A stretch of DNA of 9,976 nucleotides from BHER01 sp051652245 (GTDB lineage: Bacteria; Bacillota_I; Bacilli_A; Culicoidibacterales; Culicoidibacteraceae): NCBI GenBank assembly GCA_051652245.1, contig JBOFTV010000078.1, positions 1 to 9,976 of the forward strand, written 5' to 3'. The notes under the pieces are model-generated. The model searched no databases, was not told the DNA's origin, and was given only the letters and a program-made list of their open reading frames with translations. The position numbers and the translations under genes are program-made. Of this stretch, positions 1 to 6,337 are shown piece by piece. Each line of letters starts with the position of its first letter. Positions within the stretch are counted from its first letter, which is position 1.

Positions 1-213
1 TATAGATATAAAGCATCAATTAGCTTCGCTATTGGTCTGCTTTTTGATAACCTAATATATCTATTAGCCGCCAGTAAACTTGCAGCTAGGGTAAGAAGAA
101 TGTTATCTCAACTCTCGTCTGTTGTTGTAGCGATTAAGCCAAATCGATCTATTATTAGACGAACACAGTGTCGAAAATGCCCGTACACTCAAAACCGAAA
201 ATCTGCAATGTAA
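1..213 (+). CDS. Possible 3' end of an unidentified gene entering from the left edge
   Basis: A frame open from base 1 runs 70 codons on the plus strand to a TAA at 211-213. Its translation has a hydrophobic stretch (about residues 8-24, FAIGLLFDNLIYLL), then a basic Arg/Lys-rich tail with a Cys-x-x-Cys pair (QCRKCP) near the end. I do not recognise a family. In DNA this AT-rich a 70-codon open frame is uncommon but possible by chance. It is the only plus-strand candidate in the window and would converge on the tRNA genes. Two other frames here are also fairly open: plus frame 2 from 131 to 313, and a minus-strand frame interrupted by one TGA. The stretch could therefore be a decayed gene rather than an intact one. 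Sequence left of the window is needed to decide. Confidence 0.28.
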   Translation, partial: YRYKASISFAIGLLFDNLIYLLAASKLAARVRRMLSQLSSVVVAIKPNRSIIRRTQCRKCPYTQNRKSAM

Positions 214-394
214 TTCAATAATATCATGTATGCCCTTTTTTCATCATGCCCTTTTTTATTCTGCTAGTATTATTCTACCACGTTATGGAAGAATATTGGA
301 ATTATTTTTGTGATTAGGTAGGTAGTATTCCTATTTTTGCGATTTTTAGGCTTAACTTACGAACATTGGCTGACCAGTTACCAATAAATAAATA
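214..394. other. Intergenic stretch without a recognisable gene
   Basis: This AT-rich stretch lies between the left-edge open frame and the tRNA terminator. The only open frame of note is the continuation of plus frame 2 to a TGA at 311-313, which has no ribosome binding site and no family resemblance. A 12-bp direct repeat lies within it. I see no tRNA, CRISPR unit or clear promoter. Confidence 0.5.
230..257 (+). repeat. 12-bp tandem direct repeat, period 16
   Basis: The 12-mer ATGCCCTTTTTT occurs at 230-241 and again at 246-257, four bases apart, giving a 16-bp period with 14 of 16 positions alike. It is seen directly in the sequence. With only two copies it may be a simple local duplication. 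No function is evident. Confidence 0.7.
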
Positions 395-420
395 TAAAAA
401 AACGTTGATAAATCAACGTC
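395..420 (-). terminator. Rho-independent terminator of the tRNA-Ala/tRNA-Ser unit
   Basis: The minus strand carries a perfect 7-bp stem (arms 402-408 and 413-419, ACGTTGA/TCAACGT) with a 4-nt loop, followed by a T run complementary to the A run at 396-402. It begins about 12 bases past the CCA end of tRNA-Ser and is a standard intrinsic terminator for the tRNA pair. Confidence 0.85.
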
Positions 421-431
421 AAATTTCAATA

Positions 432-522
432 TGGCGGAACAGGAGGGATTCGAACCCTCGCACCGGTCACCCAGCCTACACCCTTAGCAGGGGCGCCCCT
501 TGAGCCACTTGGGTACTGTCCC
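432..522 (-). tRNA. tRNA-Ser(GCU)
   Basis: Read on the minus strand this is a 91-nt class II tRNA. The acceptor strands GGGACAG (522-516) and CTGTTCC pair with one G-T wobble. The anticodon stem CGCCC/GGGTG encloses loop CTGCTAA, giving anticodon GCU for Ser AGC/AGU codons. A long variable arm, typical of tRNA-Ser, precedes a T arm with a GAGGG/CCCTC stem and TTCGAAT loop. The discriminator is G and the 3' CCA is encoded (432-434). It lies 14 nt downstream of tRNA-Ala and probably shares its transcript. As an ANN-decoding tRNA it is a potential substrate for the t6A enzymes encoded in this window; that link is inference from pathway knowledge. Confidence 0.97.
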
Positions 523-536
523 GTTTGTAAATTAAT

Positions 537-612
537 TGGTGGAGCCTAGCGGGATCGAACCGCTGACCTCCTGCGTGCAAGGCAGGCGCTCTCCCAGCTG
601 AGCTAAGGCCCC
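537..612 (-). tRNA. tRNA-Ala(UGC)
   Basis: This is a 76-nt minus-strand tRNA with acceptor strands GGGGCCT/AGGCTCC containing the G3-U70 wobble pair that is the classic alanine identity element. The anticodon loop is CTTGCAC with anticodon UGC, the T loop is TTCGATC, the discriminator is A, and the 3' CCA is encoded (537-539). It is first in a two-gene tRNA unit with a strong promoter about 19 bp upstream. In many bacteria tRNA-Ala(UGC) lies in rRNA spacers; this copy is outside an rRNA operon. Confidence 0.98.
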
Positions 613-631
613 AACTTTTTACAACAATATC

Positions 632-660
632 ATTATATCACAAGCACAAAAACAATTCAA
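632..660 (-). promoter_or_regulatory. Promoter of the tRNA-Ala/tRNA-Ser unit
   Basis: The minus strand has -35 TTGAAT (655-660), a 17-bp spacer, and a perfect -10 TATAAT (632-637) preceded by TGA, making an extended -10. The tRNA-Ala 5' end is 19 nt past the -10, leaving a short leader for RNase P. The match to a sigma-A promoter is very good. Confidence 0.85.
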
Positions 661-669
661 TATCTTTTG

Positions 670-688
670 AAAAAAAGACACTTTTTTT
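670..688 (-). terminator. Weak A/T hairpin, possible terminator of the response-regulator gene
   Basis: Arms 670-677 and 681-688 (A7G and CT7 on the plus strand) can form an 8-bp stem with a 3-nt loop. On the minus strand the 3' arm is itself a T run. The stem has only one G-C pair and lies about 145 bp past the stop codon. The rest of the 613-834 interval shows no better terminator, so transcription of the regulator may run on toward the tRNAs. Confidence 0.25.
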
Positions 689-834
689 ACTAACTACCAC
701 GAAAAATTAAAAATACTTGTCCTTGCCCAAAAGATAAAAGCGCACCACTCCAATCCTTTAAACAAATAACAAGCATTTTTCTTTCAAAAAATTATAATAG
801 TTTGAAGTATCGCCCTCACTATTTCTCGAGCAAT

Positions 835-1515
835 TTATTCATCCCATTTATAACCATAACCTCGAATCGTATTAATTGCCGTTAAGCCCATTTTCTTTCT
901 TAGTAACTTAATATGAACATCAACAACACGAACATCGACTTCTTCAAATCGCCGATCCCAAAGCTTCTCGATGAATTCTTCACGCTTAATTGCACGTCCA
1001 GATTCTCCTAGTAGCATATATAATATTCCAAATTCCTTCGTTGTCAAGCTGACATCTTCACCGTTTTGCTCAACTTTTCGACCTTTTACCCAGAGGGTAA
1101 GATTTTCTTTTTCTGATTTCATCATCTCTTTAGGTTTTGGTTCTTTTTCACTAGCATACGCTGCTAAAAGAACGTCAATATACTTTATCAAAACCTCCTG
1201 ATCAATGCTTTTTTTCAAGTATCGATCAATACCATTTCCAATTGCTAAGATCTCTGTTTCGACTGTTGGCTGATCCGTAAGGATCATTGTTTTTGTCTTG
1301 GGGCTTACTTTTTTAACAAATGATAGTAATCGATTCCCATCCATTATATCCATCATTAAAGCTGAAATAACTAGGTTATATTGCTTTAAACCGACATATT
1401 CAACACCAGTAAGTGCATCATTTGTGTCATCTACCGTATAACCTGCTTTTAGTAATGCATTCTTTAAATTAGCTCTATATTCTTCGTTATCTTCTACCAA
1501 TAATATCTCTACCAT
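835..1515 (-). CDS. OmpR/PhoB-type response regulator lacking the phosphoacceptor Asp
   Basis: The 226-residue protein has an N-terminal receiver domain (about 1-115) and a C-terminal winged-helix DNA-binding domain of the OmpR/PhoB class (about 138-226, with LTTKEF near 157 and the wing TIRGYGYKW near the end). The receiver keeps the acidic pair E8-D9, Thr80 and the switch lysine K102 in YLKKS. In the motif usually written D-L-M-x-P-x-M-D-G, however, the sequence is A-L-M-M-D-I-M-D-G, so position 52 is Ala (codon GCT, 1360-1362). It is therefore probably not controlled by normal Asp phosphorylation. A longer frame opens at 1551, but I chose the ATG at 1515: it sits 10 nt after a strong Shine-Dalgarno sequence (1526-1533), and MVEILLVED is the usual receiver start. 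No histidine kinase is adjacent. It likely binds DNA as a transcription factor; its targets are unknown. Confidence 0.93.
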   Translation of the reverse strand: MVEILLVEDNEEYRANLKNALLKAGYTVDDTNDALTGVEYVGLKQYNLVISALMMDIMDGNRLLSFVKKVSPKTKTMILTDQPTVETEILAIGNGIDRYLKKSIDQEVLIKYIDVLLAAYASEKEPKPKEMMKSEKENLTLWVKGRKVEQNGEDVSLTTKEFGILYMLLGESGRAIKREEFIEKLWDRRFEEVDVRVVDVHIKLLRKKMGLTAINTIRGYGYKWDE

Positions 1516-1525
1516 ATAACTCGAA

Positions 1526-1533
1526 CTCCTCCC
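1526..1533 (-). promoter_or_regulatory. Ribosome binding site fixing the response-regulator start
   Basis: The minus strand reads GGGAGGAG, ending 10 nt before the ATG at 1515. No comparable site precedes the earlier in-frame ATG at 1551, so the shorter start is preferred. Confidence 0.8.
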
Positions 1534-1591
1534 AATAAAAATAAAAATCACGTTAGTTAAAAATTATTACGCCTTTTTCATTCTAACCTAT

Positions 1592-1620
1592 ATTATACCA
1601 AAAATAGATGATTGTTACAA
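1592..1620 (-). promoter_or_regulatory. Promoter of the response-regulator gene
   Basis: The minus strand has -35 TTGTAA (1615-1620), a 17-bp spacer, and -10 TATAAT (1592-1597) preceded by TGG, an extended -10. It lies between the groEL terminator and the regulator start, giving a leader of roughly 70 nt. The regulator is thus probably transcribed separately from groESL. Confidence 0.8.
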
Positions 1621-1680
1621 ACCTAATAACACCTTAAACCCTAAAACATCGTCAAAAACGGGCATTATTCACTATATTTT

Positions 1681-1720
1681 ATAAAAATAGATGTAAAAAG
1701 GACTAACACTATTTTACATC
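1681..1720 (-). terminator. Terminator of the groES-groEL operon, overlapping the groEL stop codon
   Basis: A perfect 9-bp inverted repeat (1690-1698 GATGTAAAA and 1712-1720 TTTTACATC) flanks a 13-nt loop. On the minus strand it is followed by a T-rich run (complement of 1681-1689). The upstream arm contains the last Met codon and the TAA stop of groEL (1714-1716). The stem is AT-rich, so efficiency is uncertain, but position and shape fit. Confidence 0.65.
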
Positions 1721-3336
1721 ATCCCTGGCATGCCTCCTCCAAGCGGATTCCCCCCTGTACTTTCATCACTAGAAATCTCTGTTACCGCTGCCTCTGTTGT
1801 TAGAAAAACAGCTGAAATACTCACAGCATTTTGCAAAGCACTTCTAACAACTTTAGTTGGATCAACAATCCCCGATTCAACCATATGCTTCCACTCACCT
1901 GTTGCTGCATCAAAGCCATATCCTGGTTTTTCAGACTTCAGCCGTTGCGCAATTACAGCACCCTCATAACCGGCATTCTCCGCTATCTGTCTTAAAGGAG
2001 CTTCCAAAGCATGAAGTACAATTTTGACACCAGTTAACACATCGCCACTTGCCTCGATTTCTGCCACTTTTTTTGCAGCATACATCAGCGCCGTTCCGCC
2101 ACCTGCAACAATACCTTCTTCAACAGCAGCACGCGTTGAATTCAATGCATCTTCAATTCTTAATTTACGCTCTTTTAACTCCGTTTCCGTTGCCGCTCCC
2201 ACTTTTATTACAGCAACACCACCAGTCAACTTAGCCAACCGCTCCTGTAGTTTTTCCCGCTCAAATTCTGATACCGTTTCACTCAAATACTTTTTAACTT
2301 GATCCGCTCGCTCATTAATTTTCACCAAATCACCATTACCACTAACAATCGTCGTCGTATCCTTCGTAATAATTACTTTCCCCGCTCTTCCTAACATCGC
2401 TAATTCGGTTTGTTTCAATTCATAACCTAGCTCCTCGGTTAAGAAAACACCACCAGTCAACACAGCAATATCCGCCATCATATCCTTACGTCGATCCCCA
2501 AATCCTGGTGCCTTAACTGCTGTAACATTAAGTGTTCCACGTAATTTATTAACAACAAGCGTCGACAACGCCTGCCCTTCAATATCCTCCGCAATAATAA
2601 CTAATGGCTTACTCGTTTTCATAACCTGCTCTAAAACTGGTAAAATATCTTCAATATGCGAAATTTTCTTATCCGTTATTAAAATATATGGACTTTCCAA
2701 TTCTGCTACCATTCTTTGATGATCAGTTACCATATACATCGACAAATAACCACGATCAAAGAGCATCCCTTCAACCACCTCTAATTCCGTTGTAAACCCC
2801 TTAGACTCTTCCAATGTAATAACACCATCATTGCCCACACGCTCCATCGCATCAGCAATTAGTTCACCAATTTGCGTGTCACCCGAAGAAATTGCCGCAA
2901 CTGACGCAATTCCACTTTTATCCTCCACCAATTCAGAAATCACCTTTAGCTCCTCCACGGCAACACGCGTTGCCAACTCCATCCCTTTACGAATGCCAAT
3001 TGGATTTGCCCCAGCTGTAACATTTTTAATGCCCTCACGAATCAAAGCTTGGGCCAAAACAGTTGCTGATGTTGTACCATCTCCCGCAACATCATTAGTC
3101 TTCGATGCCACCTCAGCTACAAGCTTTGCCCCCATATTTTCAAACTTATCTGCTAATTCAATCTCCTTAGCAATCGTCACACCATCATTTGTAATCAATG
3201 GTGAACCAAATGTTTTCTCCAAAATAACATTGCGCCCCTTAGGACCAAGCGTAACTTTCACAGCATTTGCTAGCGTATCAACACCTTGCAACATCTTTTG
3301 TCTTGCCTCATTACCAAATAATACCTCTTTTGCCAT
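1714..3336 (-). CDS. groEL: 60-kDa chaperonin GroEL
   Basis: The 540-residue product has the normal length of the ATP-driven cytoplasmic chaperonin that folds proteins inside two stacked seven-membered rings capped by GroES. Diagnostic segments are visible in order: TLGPKGRNV (about 29-37) in the nucleotide site, VAGDGTTSA (about 83-91) carrying the catalytic Asp D86, the apical domain with KAPGFGDRR, a GGVAVIKVGAATE segment, VAGGGTAL in the equatorial domain, and the Gly/Met-rich tail GGGMPGMM. The ATG at 3336 follows a ribosome binding site (AAAGGATG) and gives the canonical MAKEV-type start. It lies 16 nt after the groES stop and is co-transcribed with it. No key residue appears lost. Heat-shock control would act through the CIRCE element upstream of groES. 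Confidence 0.99.
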   Translation of the reverse strand: MAKEVLFGNEARQKMLQGVDTLANAVKVTLGPKGRNVILEKTFGSPLITNDGVTIAKEIELADKFENMGAKLVAEVASKTNDVAGDGTTSATVLAQALIREGIKNVTAGANPIGIRKGMELATRVAVEELKVISELVEDKSGIASVAAISSGDTQIGELIADAMERVGNDGVITLEESKGFTTELEVVEGMLFDRGYLSMYMVTDHQRMVAELESPYILITDKKISHIEDILPVLEQVMKTSKPLVIIAEDIEGQALSTLVVNKLRGTLNVTAVKAPGFGDRRKDMMADIAVLTGGVFLTEELGYELKQTELAMLGRAGKVIITKDTTTIVSGNGDLVKINERADQVKKYLSETVSEFEREKLQERLAKLTGGVAVIKVGAATETELKERKLRIEDALNSTRAAVEEGIVAGGGTALMYAAKKVAEIEASGDVLTGVKIVLHALEAPLRQIAENAGYEGAVIAQRLKSEKPGYGFDAATGEWKHMVESGIVDPTKVVRSALQNAVSISAVFLTTEAAVTEISSDESTGGNPLGGGMPGMM

Positions 3337-3352
3337 CTAAAATCATCCTTTC

Positions 3353-3637
3353 CTATTCAATTATGCCTAAAATATCTTCTTCTCTAACAATAATATATTC
3401 AACGCCGTCAATTTTAGCATCGGTTCCTGCAAACTTGCTAAACAAAACCTTGTTCCCAACTTTTACAAACAGCTCAGTTACCTTCCCTGAATCAAGAACG
3501 CGACCAGTTCCCACTGCAACCACAGTTGCAATATTCGCCTTCTCATTAACATTACTAGTCAAAACCAACCCACTCGCTGTTGTACTCTCAGCGTTATTAG
3601 CCTGTAAAACTACTCTATCATACAAAGGCTTAATCAT
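3353..3637 (-). CDS. groES: 10-kDa co-chaperonin GroES
   Basis: The 94-residue protein is the heptameric lid that caps GroEL and closes the folding chamber. The sequence begins MIKPLYDRVV, typical of the family. It has a mobile-loop region around residues 16-32 with the GroEL-contacting hydrophobic triplet LVL after Gly (commonly IVL in other species). Core segments VGNKVLFSKFAGT and VREEDILGII also fit the family. The start ATG at 3637 is preceded by a rather weak Shine-Dalgarno sequence (AGGGATGG). It is the first gene of the bicistronic groES-groEL operon, downstream of the CIRCE operator and a sigma-A-type promoter. Confidence 0.98.
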   Translation of the reverse strand: MIKPLYDRVVLQANNAESTTASGLVLTSNVNEKANIATVVAVGTGRVLDSGKVTELFVKVGNKVLFSKFAGTDAKIDGVEYIIVREEDILGIIE

Positions 3638-3663
3638 AAATAACCATCCCTATCATAATTTAT

Positions 3664-3690
3664 TTAGCACTCACTATTTATAAGTGCTAA
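3664..3690 (-). promoter_or_regulatory. CIRCE operator (HrcA binding site)
   Basis: The inverted repeat TTAGCACTC-N9-AAGTGCTAA matches the CIRCE consensus TTAGCACTC-N9-GAGTGCTAA at 17 of 18 arm positions. It starts 4 bp past the groE -10 and so spans the expected transcription start, the standard place for HrcA repression. hrcA itself is not in this window. The single arm mismatch could modestly weaken binding. Confidence 0.95.
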
Positions 3691-3694
3691 ATAA

Positions 3695-3723
3695 ATTATA
3701 CCAAACTCCCCCCCATAGCACAA
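3695..3723 (-). promoter_or_regulatory. groES-groEL promoter
   Basis: The minus strand has -35 TTGTGC (3718-3723), a 17-bp spacer containing a run of seven G, and -10 TATAAT (3695-3700) preceded by TGG (extended -10). CIRCE follows immediately. It is a vegetative sigma-factor promoter, consistent with repressor-based heat-shock control rather than an alternative sigma factor. Confidence 0.88.
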
Positions 3724-3730
3724 CCCTTTA

Positions 3731-3763
3731 GAAAAAAAAGAGCCAATCTAACACAATCAGCTC
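3731..3763 (-). terminator. Rho-independent terminator after the peptidase T pair
   Basis: On the minus strand GAGCTGATT pairs with GATTGGCTC in a 9-bp stem (3740-3763, three G-U pairs) around a 6-nt loop, followed directly by eight or more T. It starts 7 bp past the stop codon of the downstream pepT and sits just upstream of the groE promoter. Confidence 0.85.
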
Positions 3764-3770
3764 CCCTTAA

Positions 3771-4994
3771 TTACCCCTTTGCAATCTTTTTAACAATCTC
3801 AATGACAACTTTCGTTGCAAGCTCCATCGCCTCCACCGCAATATACTCATATTTCCCATGAGCATTATGCCATCCAGCAAAAATATTAGGGCATGGCAAA
3901 CCCATATATGAAAGCATTGCCCCATCAGTACCTCCACGAAATGGCTCCAATATCGGTCTAATTCCCAAAGTCTCCATTGCCGCAATCGCAATTTCAACAA
4001 TCTCAAAAACCGGCATAATCTTATCCTTCATATTATAATAAGTATCCTCAATCACAAAATCAAACGCTGCATCCGGATACTTCATTTGCAGCGCTCCCAA
4101 CACCTGTTCCACATACCGCTTCTTCTCCGTAAAAAGGACCCTATCATGGTCGCGGATAACGTAATATGCCTCCGCTGCCTCAACACTACCAGCGATTCGA
4201 CAAAGATGGTAAAACCCTTCCCTCCCGGCAGTATCAACCGGTGTCTGCACAGCTGGCAAACAATTATCAAACTCCACGATCAACTTCAGCGCATTAATCA
4301 TTTTTTTATAGCCATTACTGGGATGAACATTGCGCCCCCTCACCTTCAGTAACAGCGAAGCCGCATTAAAATTCTCGTACTGCAACTCACCAATATACTC
4401 ACTATCTAGCGTGTAAGCAAAATCAGCACCAAAAAGGGGCACATCCATATATCGCACACCCAACCCAACCTCTTCATCGGGCGTAAAAGCAACACAAATA
4501 TCACCATGCTCAACTTCCGGATGTGCCAAGAAATAATCCAAAGCCGACATAATCTCCGCAATTCCGGCTTTATCATCTGCTCCAAGTAAAGTTGTCCCAT
4601 CCGTTGTAATCAATCGCTTGCCCTTATACTGTAATAAACTAGGCGAAAAAGAAGGTGATAAGACAATATTCTTCTCCTTGTTAAGCACAATATCACCACC
4701 ATCATACGCCTCAATAATTTGTGGACTAACATCTTTACCACTACACTCCGGTGATGTATCCAAATGGGCAATAAACCCTACAGCAGGCAACTTTTTACTA
4801 CTATTGCTTGGTAATTTCCCCATCACAAAACAATTATCTGTAAGTTGCGCCTCCAGCCCCATTTCCACTAACTCACCTAACAAAATTGCTGCTAGCTCAT
4901 ATTGCTCTGCCGTACTTGGAAAGTTAATTTGCCCCATCTTTGAAGCCGTATTAATTTTAACATACGACAAAAATCGCTCTTCTACTGTCTTCAT
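3771..4994 (-). CDS. pepT: Peptidase T (tripeptide aminopeptidase), divergent second copy
   Basis: The 407-residue protein belongs to the M20B metallopeptidases, cytoplasmic enzymes that remove the N-terminal residue of tripeptides using two metal ions. The length equals that of known PepT. Visible metal and catalytic residues are H77 and D79 in GFIAHLDTSP, D141 in LLGADDKAG, the Glu pair in TPDEE (174-175), D197, and the last His of HNAHG (379). The lid domain (about 210-320) contains the HP, EGFYHL and IRDHDR segments of the family. It differs from the usual pattern at several motifs: TPDEEVGLG for EIGRG/EVGKG, TLDSE for DGG, HPSNGYKKM for HPGxxKGxM, and FAGWHNAH for GGxNxH. The ATG at 4994 follows a G-run ribosome binding site. 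The gene lies 23 nt after its paralogue and the two look co-transcribed. Substrate preference may have shifted (inference). Confidence 0.95.
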   Translation of the reverse strand: MKTVEERFLSYVKINTASKMGQINFPSTAEQYELAAILLGELVEMGLEAQLTDNCFVMGKLPSNSSKKLPAVGFIAHLDTSPECSGKDVSPQIIEAYDGGDIVLNKEKNIVLSPSFSPSLLQYKGKRLITTDGTTLLGADDKAGIAEIMSALDYFLAHPEVEHGDICVAFTPDEEVGLGVRYMDVPLFGADFAYTLDSEYIGELQYENFNAASLLLKVRGRNVHPSNGYKKMINALKLIVEFDNCLPAVQTPVDTAGREGFYHLCRIAGSVEAAEAYYVIRDHDRVLFTEKKRYVEQVLGALQMKYPDAAFDFVIEDTYYNMKDKIMPVFEIVEIAIAAMETLGIRPILEPFRGGTDGAMLSYMGLPCPNIFAGWHNAHGKYEYIAVEAMELATKVVIEIVKKIAKG

Positions 4995-5017
4995 AACTAC
5001 TTATCCCCCCATAATTA

Positions 5018-6241
5018 TTAAGCTAAATCAACCGAAAGCTGAACAATTGCCAAAACAACTTCAACAGCCGCTTCCATCGACTCAACAACAACATACTCAA
5101 ACCGACCATGTGCATTGTGCCCCCCCGCAAACAAATTAGGACATGGTAAACCCATATATGAAAGATTTGAACCATCCGTCCCACCACGAATCGGCGTAAT
5201 TATTGGTGTAATTCCCACACTTTCCATTGCTTTTTGGGCCAAATCAATAATATGAAAAACGGGCTCAATTTGCCGCTTCATATTTAAATAGGTATCACTA
5301 ACCTCTAACGAAATCTTAGCAATTGGATACGCCTCCTCCAGTTGCGCAACTATTGCATGAGCGTATCGTTTTTTTTCAGCATATAGTTCATCGCTGTGGT
5401 CGCGAATTATATAATTTGCCGTTGCTAACTCAACCCCACCCGTAAAATCAGTTAAATGATAAAAGCCCTCATAACCAGCCGTATATTCAGGTCGCTCAAA
5501 TTTAGGCAACGCATTATGAAAAGCAATTGCAACTTCTGCAGCATTAACCATCTTCCCCTTTGAATCACCCGGATGCACCATCCGACCATGCACCACCAAT
5601 TTCATTGCCGCAGCATTAAAATTTTCATATTCCATACAACCAATTGCTCCACCATCCAAAGTATAAGCAAACGCTGCCCCAAATTTTTCAACATCAAATT
5701 TAACAACCCCACGACCAATTTCTTCATCTGGATTAAAACCAATGCAAATATCGCCATGCTCAATTTCTGGATGATTCACCAAATACTCAACAGCCGCCAT
5801 TATCTCCGCAATACCCGCCTTATCATCAGCGCCTAATAATGTCGTCCCATCCGTCGTAATCAGTGTTTTACCAACATAGTCCAACAAACTTGGAAAATCA
5901 ACCGGAGAAAGCATATTCTCATCATTTAACCGAATATCACCACCATCATAATCCCTAACAACCTGAGGCTTAACATTTTCGCCCAAAAAATCAGGGGACG
6001 TATCCATATGAGCCATAAACCCAATAGCGGGAATTTGTTTACGCGAATTGCTCACAAGCTTAGCCATCACATAGCCAAACTCATCCATCGTTGCATTCAA
6101 AATTCCTAAGCCATGCAGCTCAGCAAGCAACATCCGCGCTAAATCAAATTGAATCACTGTACTAGGCGTCGCCATATTACTAGCATCCGACACCGTATTA
6201 ACCTTAACATACCTCATAAACCGACTTTCAACCCGCTCCAT
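5018..6241 (-). CDS. pepT: Peptidase T (tripeptide aminopeptidase), canonical first copy
   Basis: The 407-residue M20B metallopeptidase should release N-terminal residues from tripeptides in the cytoplasm during peptide use. The metal-binding and catalytic residues expected from the Salmonella enzyme are visible: H78 and D80 in GFMAHMDTSP, D140 in LLGADDKAG, E173-E174 in NPDEEIGRG, D196 in TLDGG, and H378 in GGHNAHG. The lid domain has HPGDSKGKM, EGFYHL and IIRDHSD, all close to the family pattern. By eye about half the positions match the downstream copy, so this is an old tandem duplication. The ATG at 6241 has a good ribosome binding site (GAGGG, 6 nt away). A promoter lies just upstream, beside the rex terminator. 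A run of seven G lies inside the GGHNAH codons. Confidence 0.97.
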   Translation of the reverse strand: MERVESRFMRYVKVNTVSDASNMATPSTVIQFDLARMLLAELHGLGILNATMDEFGYVMAKLVSNSRKQIPAIGFMAHMDTSPDFLGENVKPQVVRDYDGGDIRLNDENMLSPVDFPSLLDYVGKTLITTDGTTLLGADDKAGIAEIMAAVEYLVNHPEIEHGDICIGFNPDEEIGRGVVKFDVEKFGAAFAYTLDGGAIGCMEYENFNAAAMKLVVHGRMVHPGDSKGKMVNAAEVAIAFHNALPKFERPEYTAGYEGFYHLTDFTGGVELATANYIIRDHSDELYAEKKRYAHAIVAQLEEAYPIAKISLEVSDTYLNMKRQIEPVFHIIDLAQKAMESVGITPIITPIRGGTDGSNLSYMGLPCPNLFAGGHNAHGRFEYVVVESMEAAVEVVLAIVQLSVDLA

Positions 6242-6276
6242 TACTATCCCTCTTTCACTTCTTAATTATTTTTATC

Positions 6277-6304
6277 ATTATATCATAATTTCTTCCCATT
6301 TCAA
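6277..6304 (-). promoter_or_regulatory. Promoter of the tandem pepT operon
   Basis: The minus strand has -35 TTGAAA (6299-6304), a 16-bp spacer, and -10 TATAAT (6277-6282) preceded by TGA (extended -10). The -35 overlaps the end of the T tract of the upstream rex terminator, so the two units are tightly packed. The leader is about 30 nt. Confidence 0.8.
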
Positions 6305-6327
6305 AAAAAAAAGAGGATACACCTCTT
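6303..6327 (-). terminator. Rho-independent terminator after rex
   Basis: The minus strand reads AAGAGG, a 5-nt loop, then CCTCTT (arms 6322-6327 and 6311-6316), followed by a long T run (complement of 6303-6312). It starts 10 bp past the rex stop codon and cleanly separates tsaD-rex from the pepT operon. Confidence 0.9.
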
Positions 6328-6337
6328 CTTCCCAAAG

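Noticed and set aside
690..776. A 28-codon ATG frame on the minus strand downstream of the response regulator
   Set aside because: It has no convincing ribosome binding site or promoter and no recognisable family; a frame this short is expected by chance.
793..798. TATAAT on the plus strand, a possible antisense promoter into the response regulator
   Set aside because: No acceptable -35 is seen 16-18 bp upstream, and such hexamers are frequent in AT-rich DNA.
2831..3340. A 169-codon plus-strand frame opposite groEL
   Set aside because: It is the antisense shadow of the certain groEL gene, with no ribosome binding site or family resemblance. The other plus-strand frames opposite groEL, groES and pepT were rejected for the same reason.
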